A DNA stretch of 64,000 nucleotides from Streptomyces cinnamoneus. GTDB taxonomy: Bacteria; Actinomycetota; Actinomycetes; Streptomycetales; Streptomycetaceae. The stretch is taken from contig NZ_PKFQ01000001.1 of the NCBI RefSeq assembly GCF_002939475.1, positions 4,647,001 to 4,711,000 on the forward strand. The letters run 5' to 3'. This document shows positions 7,651 to 17,465 of the stretch, piece after piece (position 1 is the stretch's first letter; each line of letters begins with the position of its first letter). Made by a program: the position numbers and the translations under genes. Below the pieces are notes generated by a model. It was not told the DNA's origin. It saw nothing but the letters and a program-made list of their open reading frames with translations, and made no database searches.

Positions 7651-10600
7651 GTGAGTTCCTCCCCGTCTCCCCGCCCGGCGCGGCAGCCCGCGGGCGCGTA
7701 CCGCCTGGTGCGCACCCGGCCGGAGCGCGTGGCTCCTCCTGAGCTGGACGCACACCAGCGTGCCGTGGTTGAGCACGCTCACGGGCCGCTGCTGGTGCTC
7801 GCCGGGCCGGGTACGGGCAAGACGACGACGCTCGTCGAGGCCGTGGTGGAGCGGGTGCGGCGCGGCACCGACCCGCAGCGGATCCTCGTCCTGACCTTCA
7901 GCCGCAAGGCGGCCGTCGAGCTGCGCGACCGCATGGCCGCCCGCCTCGGCGCCCACGGGCCGCAGGCGACCACCTTCCACTCCTACTGCTACGCCCTGGT
8001 GCGCGCCCACCAGGGCGATGAGGACGGCGCCCCGTTCTCGGAGCCGGTCCGCCTGCTGTCCGGTCCCGAACAGGACGTCATGGTCCGCGAGCTGCTGGCC
8101 GGGGAGACCGAGCTGGGCCGCGTCGACTGGCCCGGCGAGCTGCGCGCCTGCCTGACCACGCGCGGCTTCGCCGACGAGGTGCGGGCCGTCCTCGCCCGCA
8201 GCCGCGAGCTGGGCCTGGGCCCGGCCGAGCTGGGCCGCTTCGCCGGCCTGACCGGCCGGCCGGACTGGCGGGCCGCCGCGTCCTTCCTGGCCGACTACCT
8301 CGACGTGCTCGACATGCGCGGCGTGCTCGACTACGCCGAGCTGGTCCACCGCGCGGTGCTGCTCGCGGAGAGCCCCGGGGCCGGCGCGGAGCCGGGCCGG
8401 CGCTACGACGCGATCTTCGTGGACGAGTACCAGGACACCGACGTGGCCCAGGTGCGGCTGCTGCGGGCCCTGGCGGGCACGGGCGGGCGGACTCTCGTGG
8501 CCTTCGGCGACCCCGACCAGTCGATCTACGCCTTCCGGGGCGCCGACGTGGGCGGCATCCTGGACTTCCCGCACGTCTTCCGCCAGGCCGACGGCTCGCC
8601 CGCGCCGGTGCGGGTGCTGACCGTCTCGCGCCGCTCCGGGGCGGACCTGCTCGCCGCCACCCGGCTGCTCACCCGCCGCATGCCGCTCACCCGGCTGCCC
8701 GCCGACGCGGTGCGCGCCCACCGGGACCTCGCGGCCGTACGGGAGGGCGGCCGCGTCGAGGCGTACACCTACCCGACCGCCGGTGCCGAGGTCGACAACA
8801 TCGCCGACGTCCTGCGCCGCGCGCACCTGGAGGACGGCGTCCCCTGGCGCGAGATGGCCGTCCTCGTCCGCGCGGGCTCCCGCTCGATACCGGGCCTGCG
8901 CCGCGCGCTGACCTCCGCCGGCGTCCCCGTCGAGGTCGACGGCGACGACGTGCCGCTGCGGCACGAGCCGGCGGTCGCCCCCCTGCTCACCGCGCTGCGG
9001 GTGGTGGCGGAGGCGGCGGACCGGCCGGCCGCCGGGACACCGGCGCAGGACCCGGACCCCGCCAGGGGGCCGGAGCGCCCCTGGCTGGACGCCGAGACCG
9101 CGCTCGCCCTGCTCACCTCGCCCCTGGGCGGCATGGACGCCACCGACCTGCGCAGGCTCGGCCGTGCCCTGCGCGAGGAGGAACGGGCCGCGGGCGCCCC
9201 CGCCCCGAGGCCCTCGGACGTCCTCATCGCCGAGGCCCTCGCCGAACCGGCGCGGCTCGCCGCCCACGACCCGGCGTACGCCCGGGGCGCCCAGCGCCTG
9301 GGCGCGCTTCTGCTCGGCGCCCGCGAACTCCTCGAGAACGGCGGCACCACCGAGGACGCCCTCTGGGCGCTGTGGGACGGCACCCCCTGGCCCACCCGCC
9401 TCCAGCGCGCGGCCCACCGCGGCGGCGCCGCCGGCCGCAACGCCGACCGGGACCTCGACGCCGTGTGCGCCCTCTTCGAGACCGCCGCCCGCGCCGAGGA
9501 GCGCACCGGCGGCCACGGTGCCCTGAACTTCCTGGACGAGCTCCAGGCCCAGGACATCGCCGCCGACACCCTCACCCGCCGGGCCGTGCGCCCGGACGCC
9601 GTACGGCTCATGACCGCCCACCGCTCCAAGGGGCTCCAGTGGCGGCTGGTCGTGGTGGCGGGCGTCCAGGAGGGCCTCTGGCCCGACCTGCGCCGCCGCG
9701 GCTCGCTCCTGGAGGCCGACCGCATCGGGCGCGACGGACTGGCCGAGCCCCTCAGCCCCGGTGCCCTCCTCGCCGAGGAGCGCCGGCTGTTCTACGTGGC
9801 CGCCACGCGCGCGTGCGAGCGGCTGGTCGTCACCGCCGTCAAGGCCGCCGCTGAGGACGGTGACCAGCCCTCCCGCTTCCTGGCCGAGCTGGGCGCCGAG
9901 CCCGTCGACATCACCCAGCGGCCCCGCCGCCCCCTCGCCGTCGCCCCGCTCGTGGCCGAGCTGCGCGCCACGACCGTCGACCCCGGCGCCTCGGAGGCCC
10001 TGCGCGCCGCCGCCGCCGAGCGGCTCGCCCGGCTGGCGGCGCTGCGCGACGAGGAGGACCAGCCGCTCGTCCCCGCGGCACACCCCTACCGCTGGTGGGG
10101 CCTCGACGAGGCCACCCACAGCGAGGCGCCGCTGCGGGACCCCGGCCGGCCCCTCGCCCTCTCCGGCTCCGCCCTCGGCCAGCTCACCGACACCTGCTCC
10201 CTCCAGTGGTTCCTGGGACGCGAGGTGAAGGCCGACGCCCCGGCCACCGCCGCCCAGGGCTTCGGCAACGTCGTGCACGTCCTCGCCGACGAGGTCGCCT
10301 CCGGCCGCACCCCCGCCGACCTCGCCGTCCTGATGGAGCGGCTGGAGTCGGTGTGGGACGCGCTCGCCTTCGACGCCCCCTGGAAGTCGCTGCAGGAGAA
10401 GGAGAACGCCCGCGCCGCCCTGGAGCGCTTCCTGCGCTGGCACGTGATGGACCGCGGCGGCCGCAGTGCCGTGGCGACCGAGCACCCCTTCGACGTCACC
10501 CTCAAGGCCGAGCAGTACCTCGTCCGCATCCGCGGCTCCATGGACCGCGTCGAACGCGACGACCAGGGCCGCGCCTACGTCGTCGACTTCAAGACCGGCA

Positions 10601-10965
10601 AGGGCGCGGTGTCCGCCAGGGACGTCGAACGCCACCCCCAGCTGGCCGTCTACCAGCTCGCGGTGCGGGAGGGCGCCGTGGACGACGTCTTCGGCGGCGA
10701 GCGGCCCCCCGCGGGCGGCGCCGAACTCGTCCAGCTGCGCCAGGGCGCGGCCAAGAAGGAGGGCGGGGACGCCCTGCCCAAGATCCAGGCGCAACGGCCG
10801 CCGGACGGGGGCGCGGAGGGCGACTGGATCGGCGGGCTGCTCGCCGAGGCCGCGGGCCGGGTGCTCGAGGAACGGTTCGCGCCCCGCCCCGGCCAGCACT
10901 GCGCGCACTGCTCCTTCCGCGCCTCCTGCACGGCCCGGCCCGAGGGCCGGCAGATCGTGGAGTGA
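7651..10965 (+). CDS. adnA: AdnA-like UvrD-family helicase-nuclease with Fe-S-type cysteine motif
   Basis: 1104 residues. The N-terminal superfamily 1 motor has Walker A GPGTGKTTT (~52-60), the DEYQDTD box (~258), MTAHRSKGLQW and FYVAATRA (~714). The C-terminus is a RecB-type nuclease: GSMDRV...VVDFKTGK (~965-983) supplies the metal-binding Asp and Lys, with an upstream Cys near 850 and a terminal CxxCx5C cluster (CAHCSFRASC, ~1085-1094), the signature of an iron-sulfur-stapled nuclease as in AddB. It matches AdnA of the mycobacterial AdnAB double-strand-break resection machine, and adnB follows immediately. It starts at a GTG with no strong ribosome-binding site. Confidence 0.88.
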   Translation: MSSSPSPRPARQPAGAYRLVRTRPERVAPPELDAHQRAVVEHAHGPLLVLAGPGTGKTTTLVEAVVERVRRGTDPQRILVLTFSRKAAVELRDRMAARLGAHGPQATTFHSYCYALVRAHQGDEDGAPFSEPVRLLSGPEQDVMVRELLAGETELGRVDWPGELRACLTTRGFADEVRAVLARSRELGLGPAELGRFAGLTGRPDWRAAASFLADYLDVLDMRGVLDYAELVHRAVLLAESPGAGAEPGRRYDAIFVDEYQDTDVAQVRLLRALAGTGGRTLVAFGDPDQSIYAFRGADVGGILDFPHVFRQADGSPAPVRVLTVSRRSGADLLAATRLLTRRMPLTRLPADAVRAHRDLAAVREGGRVEAYTYPTAGAEVDNIADVLRRAHLEDGVPWREMAVLVRAGSRSIPGLRRALTSAGVPVEVDGDDVPLRHEPAVAPLLTALRVVAEAADRPAAGTPAQDPDPARGPERPWLDAETALALLTSPLGGMDATDLRRLGRALREEERAAGAPAPRPSDVLIAEALAEPARLAAHDPAYARGAQRLGALLLGARELLENGGTTEDALWALWDGTPWPTRLQRAAHRGGAAGRNADRDLDAVCALFETAARAEERTGGHGALNFLDELQAQDIAADTLTRRAVRPDAVRLMTAHRSKGLQWRLVVVAGVQEGLWPDLRRRGSLLEADRIGRDGLAEPLSPGALLAEERRLFYVAATRACERLVVTAVKAAAEDGDQPSRFLAELGAEPVDITQRPRRPLAVAPLVAELRATTVDPGASEALRAAAAERLARLAALRDEEDQPLVPAAHPYRWWGLDEATHSEAPLRDPGRPLALSGSALGQLTDTCSLQWFLGREVKADAPATAAQGFGNVVHVLADEVASGRTPADLAVLMERLESVWDALAFDAPWKSLQEKENARAALERFLRWHVMDRGGRSAVATEHPFDVTLKAEQYLVRIRGSMDRVERDDQGRAYVVDFKTGKGAVSARDVERHPQLAVYQLAVREGAVDDVFGGERPPAGGAELVQLRQGAAKKEGGDALPKIQAQRPPDGGAEGDWIGGLLAEAAGRVLEERFAPRPGQHCAHCSFRASCTARPEGRQIVE

Positions 10966-10996
10966 GGTGTCAGTGGCCCCCGTTAGCGTGTGTGGT

Positions 10997-13900
10997 GTGA
11001 CCCCGCGCCTGACCGACCCCGAGCAGCTCAAGGAGCTGCTCGGCATCCCGTTCACCCCGGAGCAGACGGCCTGCATCACCGCGCCGCTCGCCCCGCAGGT
11101 CATCGTGGCCGGAGCCGGCTCGGGCAAGACCACCGTCATGGCCGCCCGCGTCGTCTGGCTGGTCGGCACGGGACAGGTCGCGCCCGAGCAGGTCCTCGGC
11201 CTGACCTTCACCAACAAGGCCGCCGGCGAGCTGTCCGAGCGCGTCCGCAAGGCGCTCGGCCAGGCCGGGGTCCTGCCGGACGAGCCGTCCGACGGCGGTT
11301 TCGGGGAGGAGACCGCCGGCGAGCCGCAGATCTCGACGTACCACGCCTTCGCCGGGCGCCTGCTGAAGGACCACGGCCTGCGCATCGGCCTGGAGCCCAC
11401 CGCCCGGCTGCTCGCCGACGCCACCCGCTTCCAGCTGGCCGCCCGCGTCCTGCGCGCCTCCCCGGGCCCGCACCCCGCGCTGACCCGCTCCTTCGCCGAC
11501 CTCGTCGCCGACCTCCTCGCCCTGGACGGCGAGCTGGCCGAGCACCTGGTCCCGCCCGCCCGGCTGCGGGCGTACGACCACGGCCTGCTGGCGGCGCTGG
11601 AGGACGTCAGGCTCACCAACGACGACCTGCGCAAGGTGCCCGCCACCGCCCGCGCCCGCACGGAACTGCTCGGCCTGGTCGAGGAGTACCGGCGGGAGAA
11701 GCGCGGCCGCGACCTCCTCGACTTCGGCGACCAGATCGCCCACTGCGCGGAGCTGGCCGGCCGCCCGGAGGTGGGCCGCCTCCTGCGGGAGGAGTTCAAG
11801 GTCGTCCTCCTCGACGAGTACCAGGACACCTCCGTCGCCCAACGGCTCCTGCTCTCCGGCCTGTTCGGCGGGGGCACGGGGCACGCGGTGACCGCCGTCG
11901 GCGACCCCTGCCAGGCCATCTACGGCTGGCGCGGCGCCTCCGTGGCCAACCTGGACGACTTCCCGCACCACTTCCCCCACGCCGACGGCCGTCCCGCCCG
12001 GCGCCACTCCCTCAGCGAGAACCGCCGCAGCGGCGGCCGCCTGCTCGACCTCGCCAACGCCCTGGCGGCGCCCCTGCGCGCGCGCCACGAGGGCGTCGAG
12101 GCGCTGCGGCCCGCACCCGGCGCCGAGCGCGACGGCGTGGTGCGCTGCGCCCTGCTGCCCACCCACGCCGAGGAGCTCGACTGGCTCGCCGACTCCCTCG
12201 CACACCTCGTGCGCACCGGCACCCGGCCCGGCGACATCGCGGTGCTGTGCCGGACCGCGGGCGACTTCGCCCAGATCCAGGGCGCCCTGGTGGAGCGGGA
12301 CATCCCGGTCGAGGTCGTGGGCCTGTCCGGGCTGCTGCACCTGCCGGAGATCGCCGACCTCGTCGCCGTCTGCGAGGTCCTCCAGGACCCCACGGCCAAC
12401 GCCGCCCTCGTCCGGCTCCTCATCGGCCCCCGCTGGCGCGTCGGCCCCCGCGACCTGGCGCTCCTCGGCCGCCGCGCCCGCACCCTCGTGCCCTACGGGC
12501 CCACGGGCGCCGACCCCGGGCGGCGCCTCGCCGAAGCGGTCGAGGGCGTGGACCCGGCCGAGGTCGTCTCGCTGGCCGACGCGCTGGACACCTTCCTCAC
12601 CACCGAGCAGCCCGACGACGGCCTACCGTTCTCGCCCGAGGCCCGCGTCCGCTTCGCCCGCCTCGCCGCCGAGCTGCGCGACCTGCGCCGCAGCCTGGCC
12701 GATCCGCTGATGGACGTCCTGCACCGCGTCCTCGCCACCACGGGCCTCGAAGTCGAGCTGTCCGCCTCCCCGCACGCCCTGGCCGCGCGCCGCCGGGAGA
12801 CCCTCACCCAGTTCCTCGACGTCGCCGCGGGCTTCGCGGCCCTGGACGGCGAGGCCACGCTGCCGGCCTTCCTGGGCTTCCTGCGCACGGCCGCGCAGTA
12901 CGAGAAGGGCCTGGACAGCTCGCTGCCGGGCGGCGAGGACACCGTCAAGATCCTCACCGCGCACAAGTCCAAGGGCCTGGAGTGGGATGTCGTGGCCGTC
13001 CCCGGCCTCGTCGCCAAGTCCTTCCCCAGCGAGCAGTCCCGGGACGCCTGGACGGCCCAGCCGAAGGTCCTCCCACACGCCCTGCGCGGCGACGCCGACA
13101 CCCTTCCCGACGTGACCGCCTGGGACAGCAAGGGCCTCGTCGCCTTCAAGACGGCCATGAAGGCCCACCAGCACACCGAGGAACTGCGCCTCGGCTACGT
13201 CACCTTCACCCGCCCCCGCTCCCTCCTGCTCGGCTCCGGCCACTGGTGGGGCCCGAACCAGAAGAAGCCCCGCGGCCCCTCCGCCTTCCTCGACGCGCTG
13301 CGCCTGCACTGCGAGGCGGGCCACGGCGAGATCGAGGTCTGGGCCGACGCCCCGGAGGAGGGCGTGCAGAACCCCGCCCTGCGCGAGGCCGCCACGGACC
13401 ACTCCTGGCCCCTGCCCCTGGACCCGGACTCCCTGGCGCGCCGCCGCCGGGCGGCGGACGCGGTGCTGGCCCACCTGGAGCGCGCCCGCACGCGGCAGGA
13501 GGAGCCGGACGACCGGACGGCCCCGGCCCACGACCCGGACTGGCCCCCGCCGCCGGAGGACGAGGAGCACCACGGAACGTACGAGGAGGGCGCCGCCGCG
13601 TACGAGGACGAGCCGGACGCCTACGGGGACGAGCCCGTCGACTGGGACGAACTCCTGGAGGAACGCCCGGAGCGCACCGTCCCCACCGGCCCGGGCGACG
13701 ATCCGCGGTCGCCTTCCGTGACCGGGACCGCGACCGCGACCGAAGCCGAGGCCGGCCCGCCCGCCGAGCGGCTGCTCCCCGAGGAGCTGCGCACCGTGGC
13801 CTCCTGGGACCGCGACCTCGACGCCCTCGCCGGCGAGCTGAGGCGCGCCCGCGCGCAGGTGCGCGACGTCCTCCTGCCGCCCACGCTGACCGCCTCCCAG

Positions 13901-14482
13901 CTGATCCGGCTGGCCGCCGACCCGGACGCCTTCGCCCGCGACCTCGCCCGGCCCATGCCGCGCAGGCCGCAGCCGGCCGCGCGCCGCGGCACCCGCTTCC
14001 ACGCCTGGGTGGAGTCCCGCTTCGAGGCCCTGCCGCTCCCGTTGCCGGGCCCCGACCCGCTGCCGGGCGCCGAGGAGGACGAGCCGGAGATCGCCGACGA
14101 GCGGGACCTCGCCGCCCTCAAGGAGGCCTTCGAGCGCACGCCCTACGCCCACCGCACCCCGCACCGCGTCGAGGTGCCGTTCCAGCTCACCCTCGCGGGC
14201 CGAGTGGTCCGCGGCCGGATTGACGCGGTCTACCGCGAGGCGGGGCCCGGGGCCGGCGCGGGGGACCGGTACGAGATCGTCGACTGGAAGACCCAGCGCG
14301 ACCACGACGCCGACCCCCTCCAGCTGGCGGTCTACCGCCTCGCCTGGGCCGAACTGCACGGCCTGCCGCTGTCCTCCGTGACCGCCGCGTTCGTCTACGT
14401 ACGCGACGGCGAGGTCGTCAGGCCGCCCGCGCTGCCCGGCCGTGCCGCGCTCGAAAAGATCCTTCTGGGGGAGGGAGAGTGA
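10997..14482 (+). CDS. adnB: AdnB-like UvrD-family helicase-nuclease
   Basis: About 1161 residues; partner of the preceding gene in AdnAB-type end resection and recombination. The motor shows Walker A GAGSGKTT (~38), LLDEYQDT (~272), TAHKSKGLEWDVVAVPG, and TFTRPRSLLL. A low-complexity acidic linker (~830-905, rich in Glu and Asp) leads to the nuclease domain: RGTRFHAWVE, then GRIDAVYRE and VDWKTQR (~1095). Unlike its partner it has no terminal Cys cluster. The start is uncertain: GTG at 10997 follows a TAGCGT -10-like element (leaderless option), while in-frame GTGs at 10967 and 10973 would be coupled to the adnA stop. Confidence 0.87.
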   Translation: MTPRLTDPEQLKELLGIPFTPEQTACITAPLAPQVIVAGAGSGKTTVMAARVVWLVGTGQVAPEQVLGLTFTNKAAGELSERVRKALGQAGVLPDEPSDGGFGEETAGEPQISTYHAFAGRLLKDHGLRIGLEPTARLLADATRFQLAARVLRASPGPHPALTRSFADLVADLLALDGELAEHLVPPARLRAYDHGLLAALEDVRLTNDDLRKVPATARARTELLGLVEEYRREKRGRDLLDFGDQIAHCAELAGRPEVGRLLREEFKVVLLDEYQDTSVAQRLLLSGLFGGGTGHAVTAVGDPCQAIYGWRGASVANLDDFPHHFPHADGRPARRHSLSENRRSGGRLLDLANALAAPLRARHEGVEALRPAPGAERDGVVRCALLPTHAEELDWLADSLAHLVRTGTRPGDIAVLCRTAGDFAQIQGALVERDIPVEVVGLSGLLHLPEIADLVAVCEVLQDPTANAALVRLLIGPRWRVGPRDLALLGRRARTLVPYGPTGADPGRRLAEAVEGVDPAEVVSLADALDTFLTTEQPDDGLPFSPEARVRFARLAAELRDLRRSLADPLMDVLHRVLATTGLEVELSASPHALAARRRETLTQFLDVAAGFAALDGEATLPAFLGFLRTAAQYEKGLDSSLPGGEDTVKILTAHKSKGLEWDVVAVPGLVAKSFPSEQSRDAWTAQPKVLPHALRGDADTLPDVTAWDSKGLVAFKTAMKAHQHTEELRLGYVTFTRPRSLLLGSGHWWGPNQKKPRGPSAFLDALRLHCEAGHGEIEVWADAPEEGVQNPALREAATDHSWPLPLDPDSLARRRRAADAVLAHLERARTRQEEPDDRTAPAHDPDWPPPPEDEEHHGTYEEGAAAYEDEPDAYGDEPVDWDELLEERPERTVPTGPGDDPRSPSVTGTATATEAEAGPPAERLLPEELRTVASWDRDLDALAGELRRARAQVRDVLLPPTLTASQLIRLAADPDAFARDLARPMPRRPQPAARRGTRFHAWVESRFEALPLPLPGPDPLPGAEEDEPEIADERDLAALKEAFERTPYAHRTPHRVEVPFQLTLAGRVVRGRIDAVYREAGPGAGAGDRYEIVDWKTQRDHDADPLQLAVYRLAWAELHGLPLSSVTAAFVYVRDGEVVRPPALPGRAALEKILLGEGE

Positions 14483-14529
14483 GGAAACCCGGTCATGGTC
14501 ACGCCGTGTGTCCGGATAGGCTCGATGTC

Positions 14530-15939
14530 ATGAGCGACACCCCGGACAACGTCGTCCGCGCGTACATCGACGAGCACCGCGCCGCATTCCTCGGCGACCT
14601 CGCCGACTGGCTGCGCATCCCCTCCGTGTCGGCCGACCCGGCCCGCGCGGGTGACGTGCGCCGGAGCGCGGACTGGCTGGCGGCGAAGCTCACGGAGACG
14701 GGCTTCCCCGTCGTCGAGGTCTGGGAGACGGGCGACGGCGCCGGCGCGCCCGCCGTGTTCGCGGAGTGGCCCTCCGGTGCGGACGGCGCCCCGACGGTCC
14801 TGGTCTACGGGCACCACGACGTGCAGCCCGCGGCCCGCGAGGACGGCTGGCACACGGACCCGTTCGAGCCCACGACCGTCGACGGCCGGCTGTACGCGCG
14901 CGGCGCCGCCGACGACAAGGGCCAGGTGTTCTTCCACACCCTCGGCGTCCGCGCCCACCTGGCCGCCACCGGCCGCACGGCCCCCGCCGTCAACCTCAAG
15001 CTGCTGATCGAGGGCGAGGAGGAGTCCGGCTCGCCGAACTTCCCCGCGCTCGTCCAGGCCCGCGCCGAGCGCCTCGCCTGCGACATGGTGATCGTCTCCG
15101 ACACGGGCATGTGGGCCGAGGACACCCCGACCGTCTGCACCGGCATGCGCGGCCTCACCGACTGCCAGATCGATCTCTACGGGCCGGACCAGGACCTCCA
15201 CTCCGGTTCCTTCGGGGGCGCGGTGCCGAACCCGGCCACCGAGGCTGCCCGCCTGGCCGCCGCCCTGCACGACGACGACCGCCGCGTCGCGATCCCGGGC
15301 TTCTACGACGGCGTGGTCGAGCTGACCGACGCCGAGCGCGAGCTGTTCGCCGAGCTGCCCTTCGACGAGAAGCGGTGGCTGCGCGCGGCCCACTCGCACG
15401 CCGCCCTCGGCGAGAGCGGCTTCAGTACCCTGGAGCGCGTCTGGGCCCGCCCCACCGCCGAGGTCAACGGCATCGGCGGCGGCTACCAGGGCCCGGGCGG
15501 CAAGACCATCGTGCCCTCGACCGCCCAGCTCAAGCTGTCCTTCCGGCTGGTCGCGGGCCAGGACACCGACCGCGTCCAGCAGTCCGTCCGCGCATGGGTG
15601 GCCGCGCGCCTGCCGGAGGGCATCCGGCACGAGGTCACGTTCTGGGGCGCCACCCGCCCCTGCCTGACCCCGCTCGACCACCCGGCCCTGCAGTCCGTCG
15701 TCCGGGCCATGGGCCGCGCCTTCGGGCAGAAGATCCGCTTCACGCGGGAGGGCGGCTCCGGGCCGGCCGCCGACCTTCAGGACGTGCTCGGCGTCCCCGT
15801 GCTGTTCCTCGGCATCTCGGTGCCGTCGGACGGCTGGCACGCCCCGAACGAGAAGGTCGAACTCGACCTCCTCATGAAGGGCGTCGAGACCGCCGCCCAC
15901 CTGTGGGGCGACCTCGCGCAGAACGCACCCGCCCGCTGA
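14530..15939 (+). CDS. M20-family metallo-dipeptidase
   Basis: 469 residues of the M20 di-zinc peptidase family (dipeptidase/CNDP type). Metal ligands are visible in order: GHHDVQP, RGAADDKGQ, the catalytic/ligand pair in EGEEESGS, SDTGMW, and a terminal His in WHAPNEKVEL. The dimerisation lid carries QDLHSGSFGG. It should hydrolyse small peptides in the cytosol; the substrate is unknown. The ATG at 14530 is used; it sits 47 bp after adnB. It interrupts the otherwise repair-oriented block, so co-transcription may be incidental. Confidence 0.9.
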   Translation: MSDTPDNVVRAYIDEHRAAFLGDLADWLRIPSVSADPARAGDVRRSADWLAAKLTETGFPVVEVWETGDGAGAPAVFAEWPSGADGAPTVLVYGHHDVQPAAREDGWHTDPFEPTTVDGRLYARGAADDKGQVFFHTLGVRAHLAATGRTAPAVNLKLLIEGEEESGSPNFPALVQARAERLACDMVIVSDTGMWAEDTPTVCTGMRGLTDCQIDLYGPDQDLHSGSFGGAVPNPATEAARLAAALHDDDRRVAIPGFYDGVVELTDAERELFAELPFDEKRWLRAAHSHAALGESGFSTLERVWARPTAEVNGIGGGYQGPGGKTIVPSTAQLKLSFRLVAGQDTDRVQQSVRAWVAARLPEGIRHEVTFWGATRPCLTPLDHPALQSVVRAMGRAFGQKIRFTREGGSGPAADLQDVLGVPVLFLGISVPSDGWHAPNEKVELDLLMKGVETAAHLWGDLAQNAPAR

Positions 15940-15985
15940 CCCGGGCGAGCACCATCATCATCCGTAGGGGGAGTTGGAAGCAGCC

Positions 15986-16915
15986 GTGACCACCTGGACC
16001 GATTTCGCAGCCGCCCGGCCGATCACGCTCAGTGGGGCGAGCGGCATCGACCGCGCCGCGCACCACCGCCTGGACGAGGCGTGGCTCTCCGCAGCCTGGA
16101 GCCACCCCTCGACGCGGGTCTTCGTGGTCTCCGGCGGCCAGGCACTGGTCGACGACACCCCTGACGGGCGCACCGAACTGGTGATGACGCCCGCCTTCGA
16201 GGCGCCCGTCACCGAGACCCACCGCTACTTCCTCGGCCAGGACGCGGACGGAGTGGCCTACTTCGCCCTCCAGAAGGACGCGCTGCCCGGCCGCATGGAC
16301 CAGTCGGCGCGCCCGGCCGGGCTGCGCGAGGCGGGACTGCTGCTCTCCCCGCGTGACGCCGGCCTGCTCGTCCACGCCGTGGCCCTGGAGAACTGGCAGC
16401 GGCTGCACCGCTTCTGCTCGCGCTGCGGCGAGCGCACGGTCATCGCCGCGGCCGGCCACATCCGCCGCTGCCCGGCCTGCGGCGCCGAGCACTACCCCCG
16501 CACCGACCCGGCGGTGATCATGCTGGTGACCGACGAGCACGACCGTGCCCTGCTCGGCCGCCAGATGCACTGGCCCGAGGGCCGCTTCTCGACGCTTGCG
16601 GGCTTCGTGGAGCCGGGCGAGTCCATCGAGCAGGCCGTCCGGCGCGAGGTCGCCGAGGAGGCCGGCGTGGTGGTCGGCGACGTGGAGTACGTCGCCAGCC
16701 AGCCCTGGCCCTTCCCGTCCAGCCTGATGCTGGGCTTCATGGCGCGCGCCACGTCCTCGGACATCCAGGTGGACGGCGAGGAGATCCACGAGGCGCGCTG
16801 GTTCTCCCGCGCGGACCTGCGCGACGCGTTCGCGTCCGGGGAGGTCCTCCCGCCGACGGGCATCTCGATCGCGGCCCGTCTGATCGAGCTCTGGTACGGC
16901 GAGCCGCTGCCGTAG
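15986..16915 (+). CDS. nudC: NAD(+)/NADH diphosphatase, NudC family
   Basis: 309 residues with all NudC hallmarks: an N-terminal domain, a four-Cys zinc ribbon (CSRCGE...CPACGAEHYPR, ~145-170), the Nudix box GFVEPGESIEQAVRREV followed by EEAG, and the NudC-specific SQPWPFPSSLMLGF downstream. The enzyme cleaves NADH to NMNH and AMP and in other bacteria removes NAD caps from RNA. GTG at 15986 is preceded by GGAAG at a 5-nt spacing. It lies between the dipeptidase and a terminator facing the mycoredoxin gene, the same neighbour as in mycobacteria. Confidence 0.92.
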   Translation: MTTWTDFAAARPITLSGASGIDRAAHHRLDEAWLSAAWSHPSTRVFVVSGGQALVDDTPDGRTELVMTPAFEAPVTETHRYFLGQDADGVAYFALQKDALPGRMDQSARPAGLREAGLLLSPRDAGLLVHAVALENWQRLHRFCSRCGERTVIAAAGHIRRCPACGAEHYPRTDPAVIMLVTDEHDRALLGRQMHWPEGRFSTLAGFVEPGESIEQAVRREVAEEAGVVVGDVEYVASQPWPFPSSLMLGFMARATSSDIQVDGEEIHEARWFSRADLRDAFASGEVLPPTGISIAARLIELWYGEPLP

Positions 16916-16950
16916 CGGGACGGCCCTTCGCGGGCCCGTCCCGGACATGA

Positions 16951-16977
16951 GGAAGCCCCCGCCGCGGCGGGGGCTCC
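16951..16977. terminator. bidirectional terminator between nudC and mycoredoxin
   Basis: AGCCCCCGCC pairs with GGCGGGGGCT, a 10-bp GC stem with a very short loop, in the spacer between two convergent genes. Only a poor T-tract follows (CCTTG). Confidence 0.65.
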
Positions 16978-17019
16978 TTGCCTCTGGCCCGGGGGCCCGG
17001 GGGCCCGGGGGCGCGGGGA

Positions 17020-17277
17020 TCAGGCGCCGAGCGCCTGCTTCACCTGGGCCAGGCTGGGGTTGGTCATGATGACCTCCGCGCCGCCGCCCACGGGGACGAC
17101 CCGGACGGTGGGAACGGTCTGGTTGCCGCCGTTGGCCTTCTCCACGAAGGCGGCCGAGTCGGCGTCGAGCTCGATGTTGATCTCGTTGTAGGTGATGCCC
17201 TCGCGGTCCATCTGGCTCTTCAGACGGCGGCAGTAGCCGCACCAGGTGGTGCTGTACATCGTCACGGCGCTCGACAT
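17020..17277 (-). CDS. mrx1: mycoredoxin, glutaredoxin-like (Mrx1 family)
   Basis: 85 residues, a single glutaredoxin fold: VTMYSTTWCGYCRRLK with the CGYC redox pair near residues 13-16 and the cis-Pro loop QTVPTV. Mycoredoxins reduce mixed disulfides between proteins and mycothiol, the actinomycete substitute for glutathione. The ATG at 17277 follows AAAGGAG. A perfect sigma-R-type promoter lies 53-78 bp upstream on this strand, tying it to the thiol-stress regulon encoded at 50 kb. The neighbours nudC and uvrD2 match the mycobacterial order. Confidence 0.92.
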   Translation of the reverse strand: MSSAVTMYSTTWCGYCRRLKSQMDREGITYNEINIELDADSAAFVEKANGGNQTVPTVRVVPVGGGAEVIMTNPSLAQVKQALGA

Positions 17278-17329
17278 GTGACCCGCGCTCCTTTTTCCTC
17301 GGTGGTGTCCGGCGGTGTTCCGGAGGGAG

Positions 17330-17355
17330 AACGCGCACCCGGGGCGGACCATTCC
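17330..17355 (-). promoter_or_regulatory. sigma-R-type promoter of mrx1
   Basis: On the minus strand the sequence is GGAAT, exactly 18 nt, GTT, which matches the established Streptomyces sigma-R consensus (GGAAT-N18-GTT). The downstream gene is a mycothiol-dependent redoxin, a sensible member of the regulon. Confidence 0.85.
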
Positions 17356-17465
17356 CCGGGGGGGTGTGAGGGCCACCATGCGCCCCTCCGGTATTAGTAC
17401 GACCGCAGCGGCCCGCCTGTGGACGACATTCCCGGTCGCCCCCCTGAACCTGGCAGCATGGCGGG

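Noticed and set aside
7609..11919. 1436-codon open frame on the minus strand opposite adnA
   Set aside because: It is the codon-position shadow of adnA and the start of adnB in GC-rich DNA; the translation is low complexity (Gly, Ala, Val, Glu, Gln) with no motif, while the plus strand has intact helicase and nuclease motifs.
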